From an uncultured Pelagibacteraceae bacterium (lineage in GTDB: Bacteria; Pseudomonadota; Alphaproteobacteria; Pelagibacterales; Pelagibacteraceae): a stretch of DNA of 63,315 nucleotides. The stretch spans positions 1-63,315 of the forward strand of contig CACJSY010000006.1 in the NCBI GenBank assembly GCA_902596205.1, read 5' to 3'. The notes under the pieces are model-generated. The model ran no database searches. It was not told where the DNA came from and worked only from the letters and a program-made list of their open reading frames with translations. Position numbers and translations under genes: made by a program. Below, one piece after another: positions 15,282 to 26,281 of the stretch. Position 1 is the first letter of the stretch. Every line of letters begins with the position of its first letter.

Positions 15282-16073
15282 ATGAATAAAGGTAAAAAAT
15301 TATACGAAGGAAAGGCTAAAATTCTTTACGAAACAAAAGATAAGAATATTATTATCCAACATTTTAAAGACGACGCTACTGCTTTTAATAACTTAAAAAA
15401 AGCTAGTGTTGAGGGCAAAGGTGTTCTTAATAATAGAATTTCAGAATATATTTTAACAAATTTAAGCCAATGTGGAATCAAAACCCATTTTATAAAACGA
15501 TTGAATATGAGAGAACAATTAATAAAAAAGGCCGAAATTTTTCCTATTGAATTCATAGTAAGAAATATCGCAACTGGCTCACTAACAAAAAGACTTGGAA
15601 TACCGGAAGGAACGGTTCTTGAAAAACCATTGCTCGAATATTGTTTTAAAAAAGATGAACTTAATGACCCTTTAATTTCAAAGGAGCATATATTTTCATT
15701 TGATTGGGCTACAGAAAAAGAAATTCAAATTATAGATAGAATGACGCTTAGAATTAATGACTTGTTAATTGGAATGTTTAGAGGAATTGGTATTAAGCTT
15801 GTCGATTTCAAAATTGAATACGGTAAAACCTGGAATAAAGACAGAAGAGAAAGCGAAATAATTTTAGCAGATGAAATTAGCCCTGATACTTGTCGTTTAT
15901 GGGATTCAAAAACAGAAAAAAAATTAGATAAGGATAGATTTAGAAAAGATTTGGGTAATATCATTCAAGGATATCAAGAAGTGGCAAGACGATTGGGCAT
16001 AATGCCGGAGGAAACAAATATAAGTGAAGTAAATTTTGGAAAAACAATCCCTTTAAAATTCAAAAAAAAATAA
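15282..16073 (+). CDS. purC: SAICAR synthetase
   Basis: The 263-residue product joins CAIR and aspartate with ATP. It shows LYEGKAKILYET at the start, the PIEFIVRNIATGSL signature, and LVDFKIEYGK and LADEISPDTCRLWD, which hold the ATP and metal sites. It is slightly longer than the common 235-240 residues because of a C-terminal extension (about 245-263). It sits directly between purB and purS, with only one base to the TTG start of purS. Confidence 0.96.
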   Translation: MNKGKKLYEGKAKILYETKDKNIIIQHFKDDATAFNNLKKASVEGKGVLNNRISEYILTNLSQCGIKTHFIKRLNMREQLIKKAEIFPIEFIVRNIATGSLTKRLGIPEGTVLEKPLLEYCFKKDELNDPLISKEHIFSFDWATEKEIQIIDRMTLRINDLLIGMFRGIGIKLVDFKIEYGKTWNKDRRESEIILADEISPDTCRLWDSKTEKKLDKDRFRKDLGNIIQGYQEVARRLGIMPEETNISEVNFGKTIPLKFKKK

Positions 16074-16074
16074 A

Positions 16075-16314
16075 TTGAAATTTTCAGTAACAGTAACTCT
16101 TAAAAAAGATGTATTAGATCCCCAAGGAAAAGTTGTAGAGAATACTCTAGTAAATATGGGTATGAACAACTTAAAAAGTATAAGACAGGGTAAACATTTT
16201 GAAATAGAGGTTGATGAGAATGATCAGAAGAATGCTGAAAAAAAAGTCGATGAAATGTGTAAAAAACTTTTAGTAAATCTTATTATAGAAGACTACAAAA
16301 TAAATAAAATTTAA
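16075..16314 (+). CDS. purS: FGAM synthase small subunit PurS
   Basis: The 79-residue product begins with a TTG codon one base after the purC stop; the residues after it (KFSVTVTLKKDVLDPQG) match the PurS start exactly, so the non-ATG start is well supported. PurS bridges PurQ and PurL in the multi-subunit formylglycinamidine synthase. The order purC-purS-purQ-purL and the touching ends (purQ starts at the purS stop codon) fit a single operon. Confidence 0.93.
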   Translation: MKFSVTVTLKKDVLDPQGKVVENTLVNMGMNNLKSIRQGKHFEIEVDENDQKNAEKKVDEMCKKLLVNLIIEDYKINKI

Positions 16315-16991
16315 TGAAATCTTCTGTTATTGTTTTTCCTGGTTCTAATTGTGACAGAGATATTGCTGTTGCATTAGAAAAAATGCAATTCAAAAATCAA
16401 ATGGTTTGGCATAAAGATACAAAATTACCCAAGTCAGATTTAATAGTTGTTCCTGGTGGTTTCTCTTATGGAGATTATTTGAGATCTGGAGCAATTGCTG
16501 GAAAATCTTTAATCATAGATGAGGTTATTAAAGCTGCTAATTCTGGTTGTTTGGTTTTAGGTATTTGTAATGGATTTCAAATTTTAACTGAAACTGGTTT
16601 GCTTAAAGGCACTTTATTAAGAAATAAAAATTTAAAATTTATAAATAAAGATGTTCAAATAAAAGTGTTAAACAATGAAACAAAATTTACAAATAAATAT
16701 AAAAAAGATCAAATTTTAAAAATTAATATAGCACATAATGAGGGTAATTTTTTCACAGATACAAAGCATCTTGATGAGTTAAAAAAAGAGAATTTAATTG
16801 CTTTTAAATATTGTGATGAAAATGGAAATGGAAATCAAGAGGCGAACCCAAATGGATCATTAGAAAATATCGCTGGGATTCTAAATGACAAAAAAAATAT
16901 TTTAGGAATGATGCCCCATCCTGAAAGAATGGTGGATGATATAATTTCAAATAAAGATGGTATAAATCTTTTTTCAAGTTTACTAAACTAA
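16314..16991 (+). CDS. purQ: FGAM synthase glutaminase subunit PurQ
   Basis: The 225-residue product is a class I glutamine amidotransferase. The nucleophile Cys is in [10 protein letters not shown] (about residue 86), and the His-Glu pair is in MMPHPERM near the end. The N-terminal [10 protein letters not shown] and [12 protein letters not shown] are typical of PurQ. It supplies ammonia to PurL. It starts on the purS stop codon and ends one base before purL. Confidence 0.96.
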   Translation: MKSSVIVFPGSNCDRDIAVALEKMQFKNQMVWHKDTKLPKSDLIVVPGGFSYGDYLRSGAIAGKSLIIDEVIKAANSGCLVLGICNGFQILTETGLLKGTLLRNKNLKFINKDVQIKVLNNETKFTNKYKKDQILKINIAHNEGNFFTDTKHLDELKKENLIAFKYCDENGNGNQEANPNGSLENIAGILNDKKNILGMMPHPERMVDDIISNKDGINLFSSLLN

Positions 16992-16992
16992 G

Positions 16993-19173
16993 ATGAAAAT
17001 TACTGACCAGATAGTTGACAAACACGGACTAAAACCAGAAGAATATCAAAGCATTAAAAAATTATTAAAAAGAGAACCTAACTTACTAGAACTTGGAATT
17101 TTTTCAGCAATGTGGAATGAACATTGCTCTTATAAATCATCAAGAATTCATTTAAAAAAATTACCAACTAAAGGAAAGCAAGTAATTCAAGGACCTGGGG
17201 AAAATGCAGGTGTAATTGACATCGGGGATGATGATGCAATTGTTTTTAAAATTGAAAGTCACAATCATCCCTCTTACATAGAACCGTACCAAGGTGCTGC
17301 AACTGGAGTGGGTGGTATATTAAGGGATGTTTTTACAATGGGCGCAAGACCTATAGCTCTATTAAATTCTATACATTTCGGAGATCCAAAACATCCAAAA
17401 ACTAAAAGTTTGTTAAATGGTGTGGTCTCCGGAATAGGAGGATATGGAAACTGTATAGGAATACCGACCGTAGCTGGGGAAACAAAATTTAACGAGACTT
17501 ATAATGAAAATATTTTAGTTAATGCAATGGCTGTAGGTCATGCAAAAAAAAACAAAATTTTTTACTCAAAAGCAAAAGGGTTAAATAAATCTGTAGTTTA
17601 TGTTGGATCAAAGACAGGTCGGGATGGAATACACGGAGCTTCAATGGCATCAGCTGAATTTGATGAGAATTCTGAAGAAAAAAAACCAACGGTACAAGTA
17701 GGTGATCCTTTTACAGAAAAACTTTTAATGGAAGCTTGTTTAGAACTAATGAAAGACAACTCAATAATTTCTATTCAAGACATGGGTGCTGCTGGACTTA
17801 CGTCTTCAAGTGTGGAAATGGCATCAAAAGGATCTCTTGGTCTTGAGCTCGAACTTGATAAAGTTCCATGCCGGGAAGATAATATGACGCCATATGAGAT
17901 GATGTTATCTGAAAGTCAAGAAAGAATGTTGATAATACTTGAAGACGGCAAAGAAAAGAAAGCTAAAAAAATATTTGATAAATGGGATTTAGATTTTGTG
18001 GTAATTGGTAAAACTACAAACACTAATAAACTTTCTTTAAAGTTTAATAATAAAGTTGTAGGAGAAATTCCAATTGAGGCTTTAGCATCTAAAGCACCAA
18101 TTTACAGTAGAAAATGGATTAAAAAGAAACCTCGTAAAAATACAATTGAATTAAAAAATCTTAAAAAAATTAAAATCGAAGATGCTTTAATAAAAATTTT
18201 ATCAAGTCCTAATCATTCCAATAAAACCTGGATAACAAATCAGTATGATCAAATGGTAATGTGCGATACAGTGCAAAGATCTGGATCTGACGCTGCAATA
18301 ATTAGAATACATAATAAGGATAAAGCAATCGCCGTATCAGTGGACTCTTCTGCTAATTATTGTAAATCTTACCCTCTAACTGGCGGCAAACAAATAGTTT
18401 GCGAAAATTGGAGAAATTTAATTACTGTGGGCGCAAAACCTCTAGCTATAACTAATTGTTTAAACTTTGGTAATCCAGAAAATCAAGAGGTTATGGGAGA
18501 ATTTGCAGAATGTTTGGAAGGTATTAAACAGGCATGTGAATTTTTAAATTACCCTGTAGTTTCTGGCAATGTTTCATTTTACAATGGAACGAATAAAAAA
18601 AATATTTATCCAACTCCTGTAATAGGTGGTGTTGGGTTAATAAAAAAATTATCTAAACCTTTAAATCATTCATTTAAGGAGGCTAACAGTAGTTTATTAC
18701 TTATAGGTAAAACTTTTGGCCACTTAGAGCAAAGTTGTTTTCTAAAAGAAAATTACTCAATTGATGAAGGTATGCCTCCAGAAATTAATCTCTTAAATGA
18801 AAAAAATAATGGAGAAAATCTTCTTAAGTTAATTGATAAAAATTTAATTTTATCTTCACATGATGTTTCAAGTGGTGGTTTAATTACTGCTTTATCAGAA
18901 ATGTCTATTGCATCAGGATATGGAGCTAAAATATTTAAACCAAAGAAATTAACAAATTTAATCAAGTACCTTTTTGGTGAGGATCAGGCGAGATATATAA
19001 TTGAAATAAAAAAAAATAATTCAACAAAAGTGGAAAAAATACTGAAAGATAACGATATTTATTATGAAAATATAGGATATACGCAAAGAAATTTTTTTGA
19101 AATTGAAAGTGAATTAAAAATAAATGTAAAAGATTTATTTAAAATAAATAATGAATGGTATAATACTTACTAA
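16993..19173 (+). CDS. purL: FGAM synthase large subunit PurL
   Basis: The 726-residue product is the short, three-subunit type of PurL that needs PurS and PurQ. It shows [38 protein letters not shown], and the second-half [11 protein letters not shown] and [10 protein letters not shown] motifs of the two AIRS-like halves. It uses ATP and ammonia from PurQ to make FGAM. The stop codon overlaps the bolA start by one base, suggesting coupled translation with a redox/iron pair that is not part of purine synthesis. Confidence 0.96.
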   Translation: MKITDQIVDKHGLKPEEYQSIKKLLKREPNLLELGIFSAMWNEHCSYKSSRIHLKKLPTKGKQVIQGPGENAGVIDIGDDDAIVFKIESHNHPSYIEPYQGAATGVGGILRDVFTMGARPIALLNSIHFGDPKHPKTKSLLNGVVSGIGGYGNCIGIPTVAGETKFNETYNENILVNAMAVGHAKKNKIFYSKAKGLNKSVVYVGSKTGRDGIHGASMASAEFDENSEEKKPTVQVGDPFTEKLLMEACLELMKDNSIISIQDMGAAGLTSSSVEMASKGSLGLELELDKVPCREDNMTPYEMMLSESQERMLIILEDGKEKKAKKIFDKWDLDFVVIGKTTNTNKLSLKFNNKVVGEIPIEALASKAPIYSRKWIKKKPRKNTIELKNLKKIKIEDALIKILSSPNHSNKTWITNQYDQMVMCDTVQRSGSDAAIIRIHNKDKAIAVSVDSSANYCKSYPLTGGKQIVCENWRNLITVGAKPLAITNCLNFGNPENQEVMGEFAECLEGIKQACEFLNYPVVSGNVSFYNGTNKKNIYPTPVIGGVGLIKKLSKPLNHSFKEANSSLLLIGKTFGHLEQSCFLKENYSIDEGMPPEINLLNEKNNGENLLKLIDKNLILSSHDVSSGGLITALSEMSIASGYGAKIFKPKKLTNLIKYLFGEDQARYIIEIKKNNSTKVEKILKDNDIYYENIGYTQRNFFEIESELKINVKDLFKINNEWYNTY

Positions 19174-19403
19174 TGCCTTTGCCTATAGAAGAGATCAAAA
19201 AATTAATAAAAGATTCAATACCTGATGCTTCAATTGAAATTGAGGACCTTATGGGTGATAATAATCATTATTCAGCTACAATAACATCGTCTAAATTTAA
19301 TAATTTAAGTAAAATAGATCAACATAAACTTGTATACAAATCTTTAAAAGGTAAAATGGGTAATGAACTTCATGCTTTATCAATAACTACAAAAGGAAAA
19401 TAA
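19173..19403 (+). CDS. bolA: BolA family protein
   Basis: The 76-residue product has the compact BolA fold: a start helix ([16 protein letters not shown]), [14 protein letters not shown]-like strands, and HKLVYKSL with GNELHALSI at the end, where the His and nearby residues bind an iron-sulphur cluster together with a monothiol glutaredoxin. The next gene is exactly that partner, with start and stop overlapping by one base. The pair acts in iron-sulphur delivery and iron regulation. Confidence 0.92.
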   Translation: MPLPIEEIKKLIKDSIPDASIEIEDLMGDNNHYSATITSSKFNNLSKIDQHKLVYKSLKGKMGNELHALSITTKGK

Positions 19404-19720
19404 TGGAAATAAATAAAAAAATAGAGAGCTTAATTAATGATAATGATGTTTGTTTATTTATGAAAGGCACTCCAGACTCTCCGCAATGCGGATTTTCGAT
19501 GGCTGTATCAAACGTTTTAAAACATTTAAAAGTAAATTTTAAAGGTGTGAACGTCCTGGAGGATGAAAATTTGAGACAGGGAATAAAAGAATTTAGTGAT
19601 TGGCCTACCATCCCCCAACTTTATGTAAAAAAAGAGTTTGTAGGTGGTTGTGATATCGTGAAAGAAATGTTTGAAAAAGGAGAATTAAAAAAATTATTCG
19701 AAGAAAAAAAATTAATTTGA
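19403..19720 (+). CDS. grxD: Monothiol glutaredoxin, Grx4 type
   Basis: The 105-residue product has the monothiol motif CGFS at residues 29-32 after [10 protein letters not shown], and the glutathione-binding WPTIPQLYV and GGCDIVKEM. This is the CGFS class that forms bridged [2Fe-2S] clusters with BolA, whose gene is just upstream. The stop codon lies directly next to the stop of rpsD on the other strand, leaving no room for a separate terminator. Confidence 0.95.
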   Translation: MEINKKIESLINDNDVCLFMKGTPDSPQCGFSMAVSNVLKHLKVNFKGVNVLEDENLRQGIKEFSDWPTIPQLYVKKEFVGGCDIVKEMFEKGELKKLFEEKKLI

Positions 19721-20338
19721 TTATCGAGAGTAATACTCAATTACTAAGTTTGGTTCCATAATAACTGGGAAAGGAACTTCCGCAAATTTAGGCACTCTTA
19801 TTAATTTAACAATTTTATTTTTATCGTCTAGCTGTATATATTCAGGAACATCCCTCTCTTTACTTTGCAAGGATCCATCTATGATGGTTAATTTTTTTGA
19901 TTTTTCCCTTACTTCAATTGAGTCAGTGCTTTTTACAACATAGCTTGAAATGTTGACTCTCTTTTTATTGACTTTTATATGGCCATGATTAATCATTTGT
20001 CTAGCTGCAAATACAGTAGGTGCAAATTTTGCTCTATAAACTACCGTATCAAGTCTGCTTTCAAGTAAGGCAATTAAATTTTCTGTTGTATCGCCTCTTT
20101 TAGAAAGTGCCTTCCTATAAATATTTCTAAATTGTCTTTCATTAATGTTGCCATAGTAAGCTTTAAGTTTTTGTTTTGCCTGCAATTGAATACCATAATC
20201 AGTAGGTTTACCTTTTTTGTTTTGTCCGTGTTGCCCTGGAGGGTAAGCCCGAGAATTAAAAGGGCTTTTAGGTCTTCCCCAAATATTCGCTCTAAGTCTT
20301 CTATCTACTTTATGTTTAGATTTGAGTCTTTTAGTCAT
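19721..20338 (-). CDS. rpsD: 30S ribosomal protein S4
   Basis: The 205-residue product is a full-length S4: the start [20 protein letters not shown], the [14 protein letters not shown] section, and the S4 RNA-binding domain [17 protein letters not shown] with [12 protein letters not shown]. It binds 16S rRNA early in 30S assembly. It is the last gene of the minus-strand series that begins with aroG. Stop to stop it touches grxD without any base between. Confidence 0.97.
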   Translation of the reverse strand: MTKRLKSKHKVDRRLRANIWGRPKSPFNSRAYPPGQHGQNKKGKPTDYGIQLQAKQKLKAYYGNINERQFRNIYRKALSKRGDTTENLIALLESRLDTVVYRAKFAPTVFAARQMINHGHIKVNKKRVNISSYVVKSTDSIEVREKSKKLTIIDGSLQSKERDVPEYIQLDDKNKIVKLIRVPKFAEVPFPVIMEPNLVIEYYSR

Positions 20339-20382
20339 ATTTAATAATTGTGTGTTTATAAGGTTTCAGATCCATTTGTCAA

Positions 20383-21108
20383 TTACGGTTTATATTTATT
20401 TTTACTCAAAGAACTTATAATACTGGCTAAAATCCTCAATTCTTTGTCATTTGGTTCAAGTCTATAAATAAGATTATTAATATTTAGTAACATTGACTGT
20501 TTTTTTTCAATTGGTAAAAAAAAATCTTTCTTTTCCAAAAGTTTTATCAAATGTTTCACTAATGAAGTTATATTTAATTTCGATGATATCTTAATTTTTT
20601 TTCCAGATTTATTAAATATCTTTTTATTATTAAATTTAAATATTTCATAACAGATTAATGTAACTGAATGAGAAAGATTTAATGATTTAAAATTTTTGGC
20701 AGTTGGAATTTGCAAAATATAATTAGAAAGCGATAAATCAATATTTGAAAGGCCAGATGCTTCTGGTCCGAACATTAAGCCTACTTTAGAATTTTTTCTT
20801 TTTTTTAAAATATTGAAAAAATCATTAATTGTTATGTGATTTTTATTAATATCTCGTCTTCTTGCGCTTAGTGAAAAAACTAAGTCAAATTCACTCACTG
20901 CTTTTTCAGTGGAATTAAAAACTTTTGTTTTATTAATAATATCATAAGCCCCAACTGCTGTAACTTTAGTTTTATGATTCGGAAATGAGAATTTTGGAGA
21001 TACAATATTTAAATTTTGAAATCCAAAATTTTTCATAGATCTCGCGCATGCACCTATATTTTCACCTAACTGAGGTTTGATTAAAATAAAACCAAATTTA
21101 TTTTTCAT
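20383..21108 (-). CDS. tRNA/rRNA methyltransferase, TrmJ-like SPOUT family
   Basis: The 241-residue product shows the SPOUT trefoil-knot pattern of TrmJ: FILIKPQLGENIGACARSM at the start, GLMFGPEASGLSN, and SLNLSHSVTLICYEIF at the knot. TrmJ methylates the ribose at position 32 of several tRNAs using S-adenosylmethionine. The C-terminal part is Lys-rich and helical, like the dimerising extension of TrmJ. It overlaps the upstream cimA by 11 bases. Whether the target is tRNA 32 or another site cannot be read from sequence. Confidence 0.85.
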   Translation of the reverse strand: MKNKFGFILIKPQLGENIGACARSMKNFGFQNLNIVSPKFSFPNHKTKVTAVGAYDIINKTKVFNSTEKAVSEFDLVFSLSARRRDINKNHITINDFFNILKKRKNSKVGLMFGPEASGLSNIDLSLSNYILQIPTAKNFKSLNLSHSVTLICYEIFKFNNKKIFNKSGKKIKISSKLNITSLVKHLIKLLEKKDFFLPIEKKQSMLLNINNLIYRLEPNDKELRILASIISSLSKNKYKP

Positions 21109-22702
21109 TTAAGTTAGCGGGTGCTTTTTCTTTATATAACTTATAATCTAAGCTATCTATTAATGCCTTAAAGGAAGCTTCAATTATATTTGGTGATACA
21201 CCTACCGTAAACCAGCTCACTCCTGATTTATCTGTACTTTCAATCAAAACTCTTGTGGTTGCTTCTGTCCCTGTGTTAAGAATTCTAACTTTATAATCAA
21301 GAAGTTTTAAATCAGAAAAAAAATTATAATATTTTGTCACTTTTTTAAAATTTGATCTAATAGCATTATCTAATGCATTTACTGGTCCATTACCCTCCCC
21401 GTGACATTCAATTTCTTTACCGTCAATTAGAAAAACTACGCTTGCTTTAGTTTGTATTTTTTTGAATTTTGATACATTCACGTCATAACTCTTAACTTTT
21501 AAATATTCCGGCACTTTACCTAGAAGTCGGTTTGCTAGTAGTTCGAATGAAGCGTCAGCTCCATCATAAGAGTAACCACTAAACTCCCTGTCTTTTACTT
21601 CATCTAAAATTTTTTGAACCTTTGGATCTTTTGAGTCAATTTTGACTCCATATTTTTCAAGTCTGGATAATATATTCGATCGACCAGCTTGATTTGAAAC
21701 TATTATGTTTCTATGATTGCCTATTAACTTAGGATCTATGTGTTCATAGGTTTTTGGATCTTTCTTCACTGCTGAAACGTGTAAACCCCCTTTGTGGGAA
21801 AAAGCTGAAGCACCAACATAAGCCATATTTTTATTTGGTTTTCTATTTAGTATTTCATCTAACAGTCTTGAACATTCTGTTAAAGATGAGAGTTTATCTC
21901 TTTTTATATTTATTTCATATTTATCGTAAAAAGACTTTTTAAGACATAAGTTGGGTATAATTGACATTAGGTTTGCGTTTCCACATCTCTCTCCAAGTCC
22001 ATTGATAGTCCCTTGAATTTGTCTTACCCCACATTCAACTGCCGCCAGAGAATTTGCTACAGCATTTTCCGTGTCGTTATGTGCGTGGATACCAAGATTT
22101 TTGCCTGGGATTTCTTTTGAAACTTTTGACACAATTTCTCGAATTTCATTTGGTAATGTGCCACCATTAGTATCACATAAAACAACCCATCTAGCCCCAT
22201 TGTCATAGGCTTCTTTCAAACAATTAATTGCGTATTCAGGGTTAGCCTTGTACCCATCAAAAAAATGTTCAGCATCAAATAAAAATTCTTTGTTATTTTT
22301 TACAAAATGTTTGGTGGTCTCTCTAATGTTTTCCAAATTTTCCTCATTTTTAATTCCCAATGCAACTTTCACATGGAAATCCCAAGATTTACCTACCACA
22401 CAAACAGCTGGAGTATTTGCATTGATTAGGGAGGCTAAACCAGGATCATTATCTGCACTTCTTCCATTTTTTTTTGTCATACCAAATGCAGTAAATAAAG
22501 TTTTACTCATTTTTGGAGGATTTGAAAAAAATTTTGTGTCTACAGGATTAGCGCCTGGCCAACCTCCTTCAACGTAATCTACGCCTATATCTGATAAAAC
22601 TTTAGCTATTTTATTTTTATCCTCAATTGAGAAATCTACACCTTCAGTTTGGGCTCCGTCTCTTAAAGTAGTGTCAAATATAAATATTTTTTCTTTAGTC
22701 AT
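21098..22702 (-). CDS. cimA: Citramalate synthase
   Basis: The 534-residue product belongs to the LeuA-like family: FDTTLRDGAQTEGVDFS at the start, the metal site LGIHAHNDTENAVANS, QGTINGLGERCGNANL, and a C-terminal LeuA-type regulatory domain (about 395-520). The sequence VEGGWPGANPVDTKFF is typical of GSU1798-type citramalate synthase rather than isopropylmalate synthase. It condenses pyruvate and acetyl-CoA and so starts isoleucine synthesis without threonine. It overlaps cysS by four bases and the TrmJ-like gene by 11. Feedback by isoleucine would act on the C-terminal domain. Confidence 0.9.
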   Translation of the reverse strand: MTKEKIFIFDTTLRDGAQTEGVDFSIEDKNKIAKVLSDIGVDYVEGGWPGANPVDTKFFSNPPKMSKTLFTAFGMTKKNGRSADNDPGLASLINANTPAVCVVGKSWDFHVKVALGIKNEENLENIRETTKHFVKNNKEFLFDAEHFFDGYKANPEYAINCLKEAYDNGARWVVLCDTNGGTLPNEIREIVSKVSKEIPGKNLGIHAHNDTENAVANSLAAVECGVRQIQGTINGLGERCGNANLMSIIPNLCLKKSFYDKYEINIKRDKLSSLTECSRLLDEILNRKPNKNMAYVGASAFSHKGGLHVSAVKKDPKTYEHIDPKLIGNHRNIIVSNQAGRSNILSRLEKYGVKIDSKDPKVQKILDEVKDREFSGYSYDGADASFELLANRLLGKVPEYLKVKSYDVNVSKFKKIQTKASVVFLIDGKEIECHGEGNGPVNALDNAIRSNFKKVTKYYNFFSDLKLLDYKVRILNTGTEATTRVLIESTDKSGVSWFTVGVSPNIIEASFKALIDSLDYKLYKEKAPANLNEK

Positions 22703-24048
22703 TTAAATTTCCAGATTGTTTTTTGCTTTTGATCCTCAATTAAAATTCCTTTAGAAAGTAATTCATCTCTTATTTTATCTGCTAATGCAAAATCTCCTTT
22801 ACTTTTTGCATTTTTTCTTTGCTCTATTTTTTTTTCAATATAACTTTCAGATATATTAATTTTTTTCTTTTTTGTACTTTCCCACTCTTTTTTCGTTAAA
22901 CCAAATAATCCAATAAGTCTACAAGCTTGATTAAATTTCAATTTTTTTTGGTCGTCTCCTTTGCTAGCAGCATTATATAATTCATGTATTTTAGCTATCA
23001 ACCCTGGTGTATTGAGATCATCTAATAAAATCTCATCGACATCATCTTTAGTTATTTCATTTTGATCTGAATAAAGATTGTACCATTTATTTAATACTCT
23101 TTCCTGATTTTTTAAAAGTTCCTCATTCCAATCGAGTGGTTGACTATAGTGTGCGCTTAGAAGAGCTAATCTAACTACCTCTCCCGAATATTTAGTGACT
23201 GCCTCAGAAATAGTAATTATGTTTCCTAAAGACTTCGACATTTTTTCTTTATTAATTGTTACAAAACCGTTATGCACCCAATAATTTGCAAAACTTTTAG
23301 TTTTATTATTTGAACAAGATTGAGCTATTTCATTTTCGTGATGGGGAAAAATTAAATCAAGCCCTCCTCCATGTATATCAAAATTTTTTCCTAAATACTT
23401 TTCACTCATTACTGAGCATTCTAAATGCCAGCCAGGTCTACCTCTTCCCCAAGGAGAGTCCCAACCTGGATCATTATCTTTTGAGGGTTTCCATAAAACA
23501 AAATCCATAGGATTCTTTTTAAAATCAGATATTTCAATTCTACTTCCTGCTTTTAATTCGTCTAAATTTTTATTAGATAATTTTCCATATTCTTTAAAAG
23601 AATTTACCTCAAAATATACATGGCCCTTTTTTTCGTATGCAAAGCCTTTTGAAATTAAAGATGATGACATTTCTATCATTTCTTGAATATGGTCAGTAGC
23701 CTTCGGTTCTTCTGTTGGTTTTAAACAGTTTAAACTTTTACAATTATCGTGAAATATTTTTGTAACTTCATTAGTAATAACTTCTATATCTTTTTTATTT
23801 TTTTTTGATGCTTCAATTATTTTATCATCTACATCAGTAATATTTCTTATATATTTTACGTTTTTACCATAAAGTGCTTTTAAAACTCGGAACAAAACAT
23901 CAAATACTACAAGACTACGTGCGTTACCAACATGAGGTTTGTCATAAACGGTTGGGCCACAAGCGTACAAAGAAACCTTATCAGGATTTATTGGTTTAAA
24001 AACTTCCTTTTTTCTTGATAATGAATTAGTTAATTGAAGATCACTCAT
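22699..24048 (-). CDS. cysS: Cysteinyl-tRNA synthetase
   Basis: The 449-residue product is a class I synthetase with YACGPTVYDKPHVGNAR (zinc Cys and HIGH-like), WHLECSVMS, FPHHENEIAQS (zinc ligands) and the KMSKSLGN signature at about residue 270. Length is normal. It overlaps nadE by eight bases at the start and cimA by four bases at the end. No T-box or other leader is possible given these overlaps, so control must come from the operon promoter. Confidence 0.96.
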   Translation of the reverse strand: MSDLQLTNSLSRKKEVFKPINPDKVSLYACGPTVYDKPHVGNARSLVVFDVLFRVLKALYGKNVKYIRNITDVDDKIIEASKKNKKDIEVITNEVTKIFHDNCKSLNCLKPTEEPKATDHIQEMIEMSSSLISKGFAYEKKGHVYFEVNSFKEYGKLSNKNLDELKAGSRIEISDFKKNPMDFVLWKPSKDNDPGWDSPWGRGRPGWHLECSVMSEKYLGKNFDIHGGGLDLIFPHHENEIAQSCSNNKTKSFANYWVHNGFVTINKEKMSKSLGNIITISEAVTKYSGEVVRLALLSAHYSQPLDWNEELLKNQERVLNKWYNLYSDQNEITKDDVDEILLDDLNTPGLIAKIHELYNAASKGDDQKKLKFNQACRLIGLFGLTKKEWESTKKKKINISESYIEKKIEQRKNAKSKGDFALADKIRDELLSKGILIEDQKQKTIWKFK

Positions 24049-24778
24049 TAAATTTGCAAACTGGTATTGGATTCATTTTGTGTAAGTTTTTTTCCCTAAT
24101 TTTTAAATATTTTTGGTAATTTGGATCATTTTTATTTTCCATAGCTTTTTCAAGATCTTCGTAACTCATTCCAAGCTGTTGAACATCGTTTCTTCCATCG
24201 TCCCATAATCCGTCAGTTGGCGGGGTATTGATTATTTCATTTGAAACACCAAGATGTCTTCCGAGTTCCCAAACTTGTGTTTTATTACAATCAGCTAAAG
24301 GAGAAATATCAACTCCTCCATCACCGTATTTAGTATAAAAACCAACACCAAAATCTTCAACCTTATTACCTGTTCCAACAACAATTCCATCATTAGCTGC
24401 TGCAACTTGGTACAAAGTTGCCATTCTCAATCTTGCTCTTGAATTTGCATATCCATGTTCATTATCAAATTTATTTAAAACTTGAGAAAACGAGTTAAAA
24501 ATTTTATCCATTTCCAACAAATGGTGTTCTACATTTTTGTACTTTTGTTTTAACCATTTAGCATGCAAGAGACTTAAGTCATGTTGAGACTTAATTTGTT
24601 TTATTGGCATTGTTAACACAATCGTTTTTCGACCAGTATTTGCACATAAAGTACTCACTACGGAAGAATCTATTCCACCTGAAATTCCAACAACTAGTGC
24701 TTTAGGTTTGTAAGAAGTTGTCTCACAATAGCCGTCGATCCAATCAGTGATAAATTTAGCTCTTTTTTTTACATCCAT
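24041..24778 (-). CDS. nadE: NAD synthetase (ammonia-dependent type)
   Basis: The 245-residue product shows the PP-loop SGGIDSSVVSTL at about residue 33, the GTGNKVEDFGVGFYTKYGDG segment and LADCNKTQVWELG of NadE. No glutaminase domain is attached, so ammonia should be the nitrogen donor. It finishes NAD synthesis. It follows the class II DAHP synthase on the same strand after 53 bases that contain a hairpin, and overlaps cysS by eight bases. Confidence 0.94.
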   Translation of the reverse strand: MDVKKRAKFITDWIDGYCETTSYKPKALVVGISGGIDSSVVSTLCANTGRKTIVLTMPIKQIKSQHDLSLLHAKWLKQKYKNVEHHLLEMDKIFNSFSQVLNKFDNEHGYANSRARLRMATLYQVAAANDGIVVGTGNKVEDFGVGFYTKYGDGGVDISPLADCNKTQVWELGRHLGVSNEIINTPPTDGLWDDGRNDVQQLGMSYEDLEKAMENKNDPNYQKYLKIREKNLHKMNPIPVCKFNE

Positions 24779-24809
24779 AATTAATACCTTACCTCTCTTT
24801 TAAGGTTAG

Positions 24810-24838
24810 GTCTTAATAATTACAATAATTATTAAGAC
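24810..24838 (-). promoter_or_regulatory. A+T-rich hairpin between aroG and nadE
   Basis: Bases 24810-24822 and 24826-24838 are perfect reverse complements around a three-base loop. The stem includes the stop codon of the DAHP synthase gene. There is no T run on the minus strand after it, so it may stabilise the 3' end of the upstream part of the message rather than end transcription. Confidence 0.45.
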
Positions 24839-26208
24839 GCGGCTTGAATAATTTTGTTTGAAATTTTTGAGTTTTTCTTGATTTCTTCAGAAATTAAGAA
24901 AGCTAACTCTAATGCTTGGTCAGCATTTAATCTAGGGTCACAATGAGTTCTATATCTATTTGCAAGATCATTTTCTGAGATTTTTTGAGCTCCCCCCGTA
25001 CACTCTGTCACATCTTGACCAGTCATTTCAACATGTAATCCACCAGCATAGCTTCCCTCTGCTTGACTAACAGCAAAGAAATTTTTTACCTCTTTTAAAA
25101 CACTCTCAAAAGTTCTTGTTTTAAAACCTGTGGCTGCTTTGATGGTATTTCCGTGCATAGGGTCACAAGACCAAACTACTTTTAAGCCTTCTTTTTTTAC
25201 AGCTTTAATTAATTTTGGCAAATATTTATCAACATTGTCTGCACCAAATCTTGATATTAAAGTAAGTCTACCTGGCTCATTTTCAGGATTCAATATATTA
25301 CAAAGATTTACAAGTTCATCGGGTTTTAAAGTTGGACCACATTTTAATCCTATAGGATTTTTTATTCCTCTACAGAACTCGACATGAGCGCCGTCAGGTT
25401 GTCTTGTTCTATCACCAATCCATACAAAGTGTGCTGAGGTATCATGATATTCACCTGTTGTTGAGTCTATTCTAGTCATTGACTCTTCAAAAGGTAGAAG
25501 TAACGCTTCATGAGATGTGTAAAAATTAACTGATCTTAACCTTCGATTATTATCTGAATTAATTCCACAAGCCTCCATAAAAGCTAAGGCATCACTAATT
25601 TTATCTTCAATTTCTTTGTACTTACCTTTAGTTTTGTCTTTAATAAAACCTAAGTTCCATAGATGAACTTGTCTCAAGTCTGCAAATCCTCCTTGAGAAA
25701 ATGCTCTAAGTAAATTTAATGTAGATGCCGATTGAGAGTATGCTCTAAATAATCTTTTTGCATCTGGTATTCTAGCTTTTTCTGTAAACTCCATACCATT
25801 TATATTGTCACCTAAATAACTAGGTAACTCTTTTCCATCTTTTTTTTCAATAGCAGAACTTCTAGGTTTTGAAAATTGACCAGCTATTCTACCGACTTTT
25901 ACAACTGGCATAGATGCAGATGCGGTTAAAACAAGAGACATTTGCAATAGCACTTTAAAAGTATCTCTTATATTATCTGGATGGAATTCCGCAAAACTTT
26001 CAGCGCAGTCGCCACCTTGCAATAGAAATGCTTTTCCTTCAGCTACCTCTGCTAAAGATTTTTTAAGCGATCTTGTTTCACCCGCAAAAACTAAAGGTGG
26101 GTACTTTTTGATTTTACTCAAAACTAAATCTAATTCTTCCTTATCCTGATAAACAGGTAAGTGTTTAGCAGGTAATTTAGTCCAACTATTTAAGCTCCAT
26201 TTTTTCAT
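24832..26208 (-). CDS. aroG: DAHP synthase, class II (plant type)
   Basis: I start at the ATG at 26208 because the family begins with W-x-x-x-SW-x-x-LP (here [15 protein letters not shown]); an in-frame upstream ATG at 26259 would add 17 untypical hydrophobic residues. The 458-residue product condenses erythrose 4-phosphate and PEP at the start of aromatic synthesis. Visible motifs are [48 protein letters not shown] and [15 protein letters not shown]. It heads the minus-strand operon toward nadE and cysS. Confidence 0.95.
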   Translation of the reverse strand: MKKWSLNSWTKLPAKHLPVYQDKEELDLVLSKIKKYPPLVFAGETRSLKKSLAEVAEGKAFLLQGGDCAESFAEFHPDNIRDTFKVLLQMSLVLTASASMPVVKVGRIAGQFSKPRSSAIEKKDGKELPSYLGDNINGMEFTEKARIPDAKRLFRAYSQSASTLNLLRAFSQGGFADLRQVHLWNLGFIKDKTKGKYKEIEDKISDALAFMEACGINSDNNRRLRSVNFYTSHEALLLPFEESMTRIDSTTGEYHDTSAHFVWIGDRTRQPDGAHVEFCRGIKNPIGLKCGPTLKPDELVNLCNILNPENEPGRLTLISRFGADNVDKYLPKLIKAVKKEGLKVVWSCDPMHGNTIKAATGFKTRTFESVLKEVKNFFAVSQAEGSYAGGLHVEMTGQDVTECTGGAQKISENDLANRYRTHCDPRLNADQALELAFLISEEIKKNSKISNKIIQAAS

Positions 26209-26281
26209 ATTCAACTCACGGTATATATATATTGCTATTATAAATTTTCCAAGCCACAATATACAATTACTTTAATATTTA

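Noticed and set aside
24784-24806. Possible riboswitch between aroG and nadE (second small hairpin with TAAGGT repeats)
   Set aside because: Only 53 bases are available and no known aptamer pattern is seen; the bases also have to hold the nadE ribosome-binding site.
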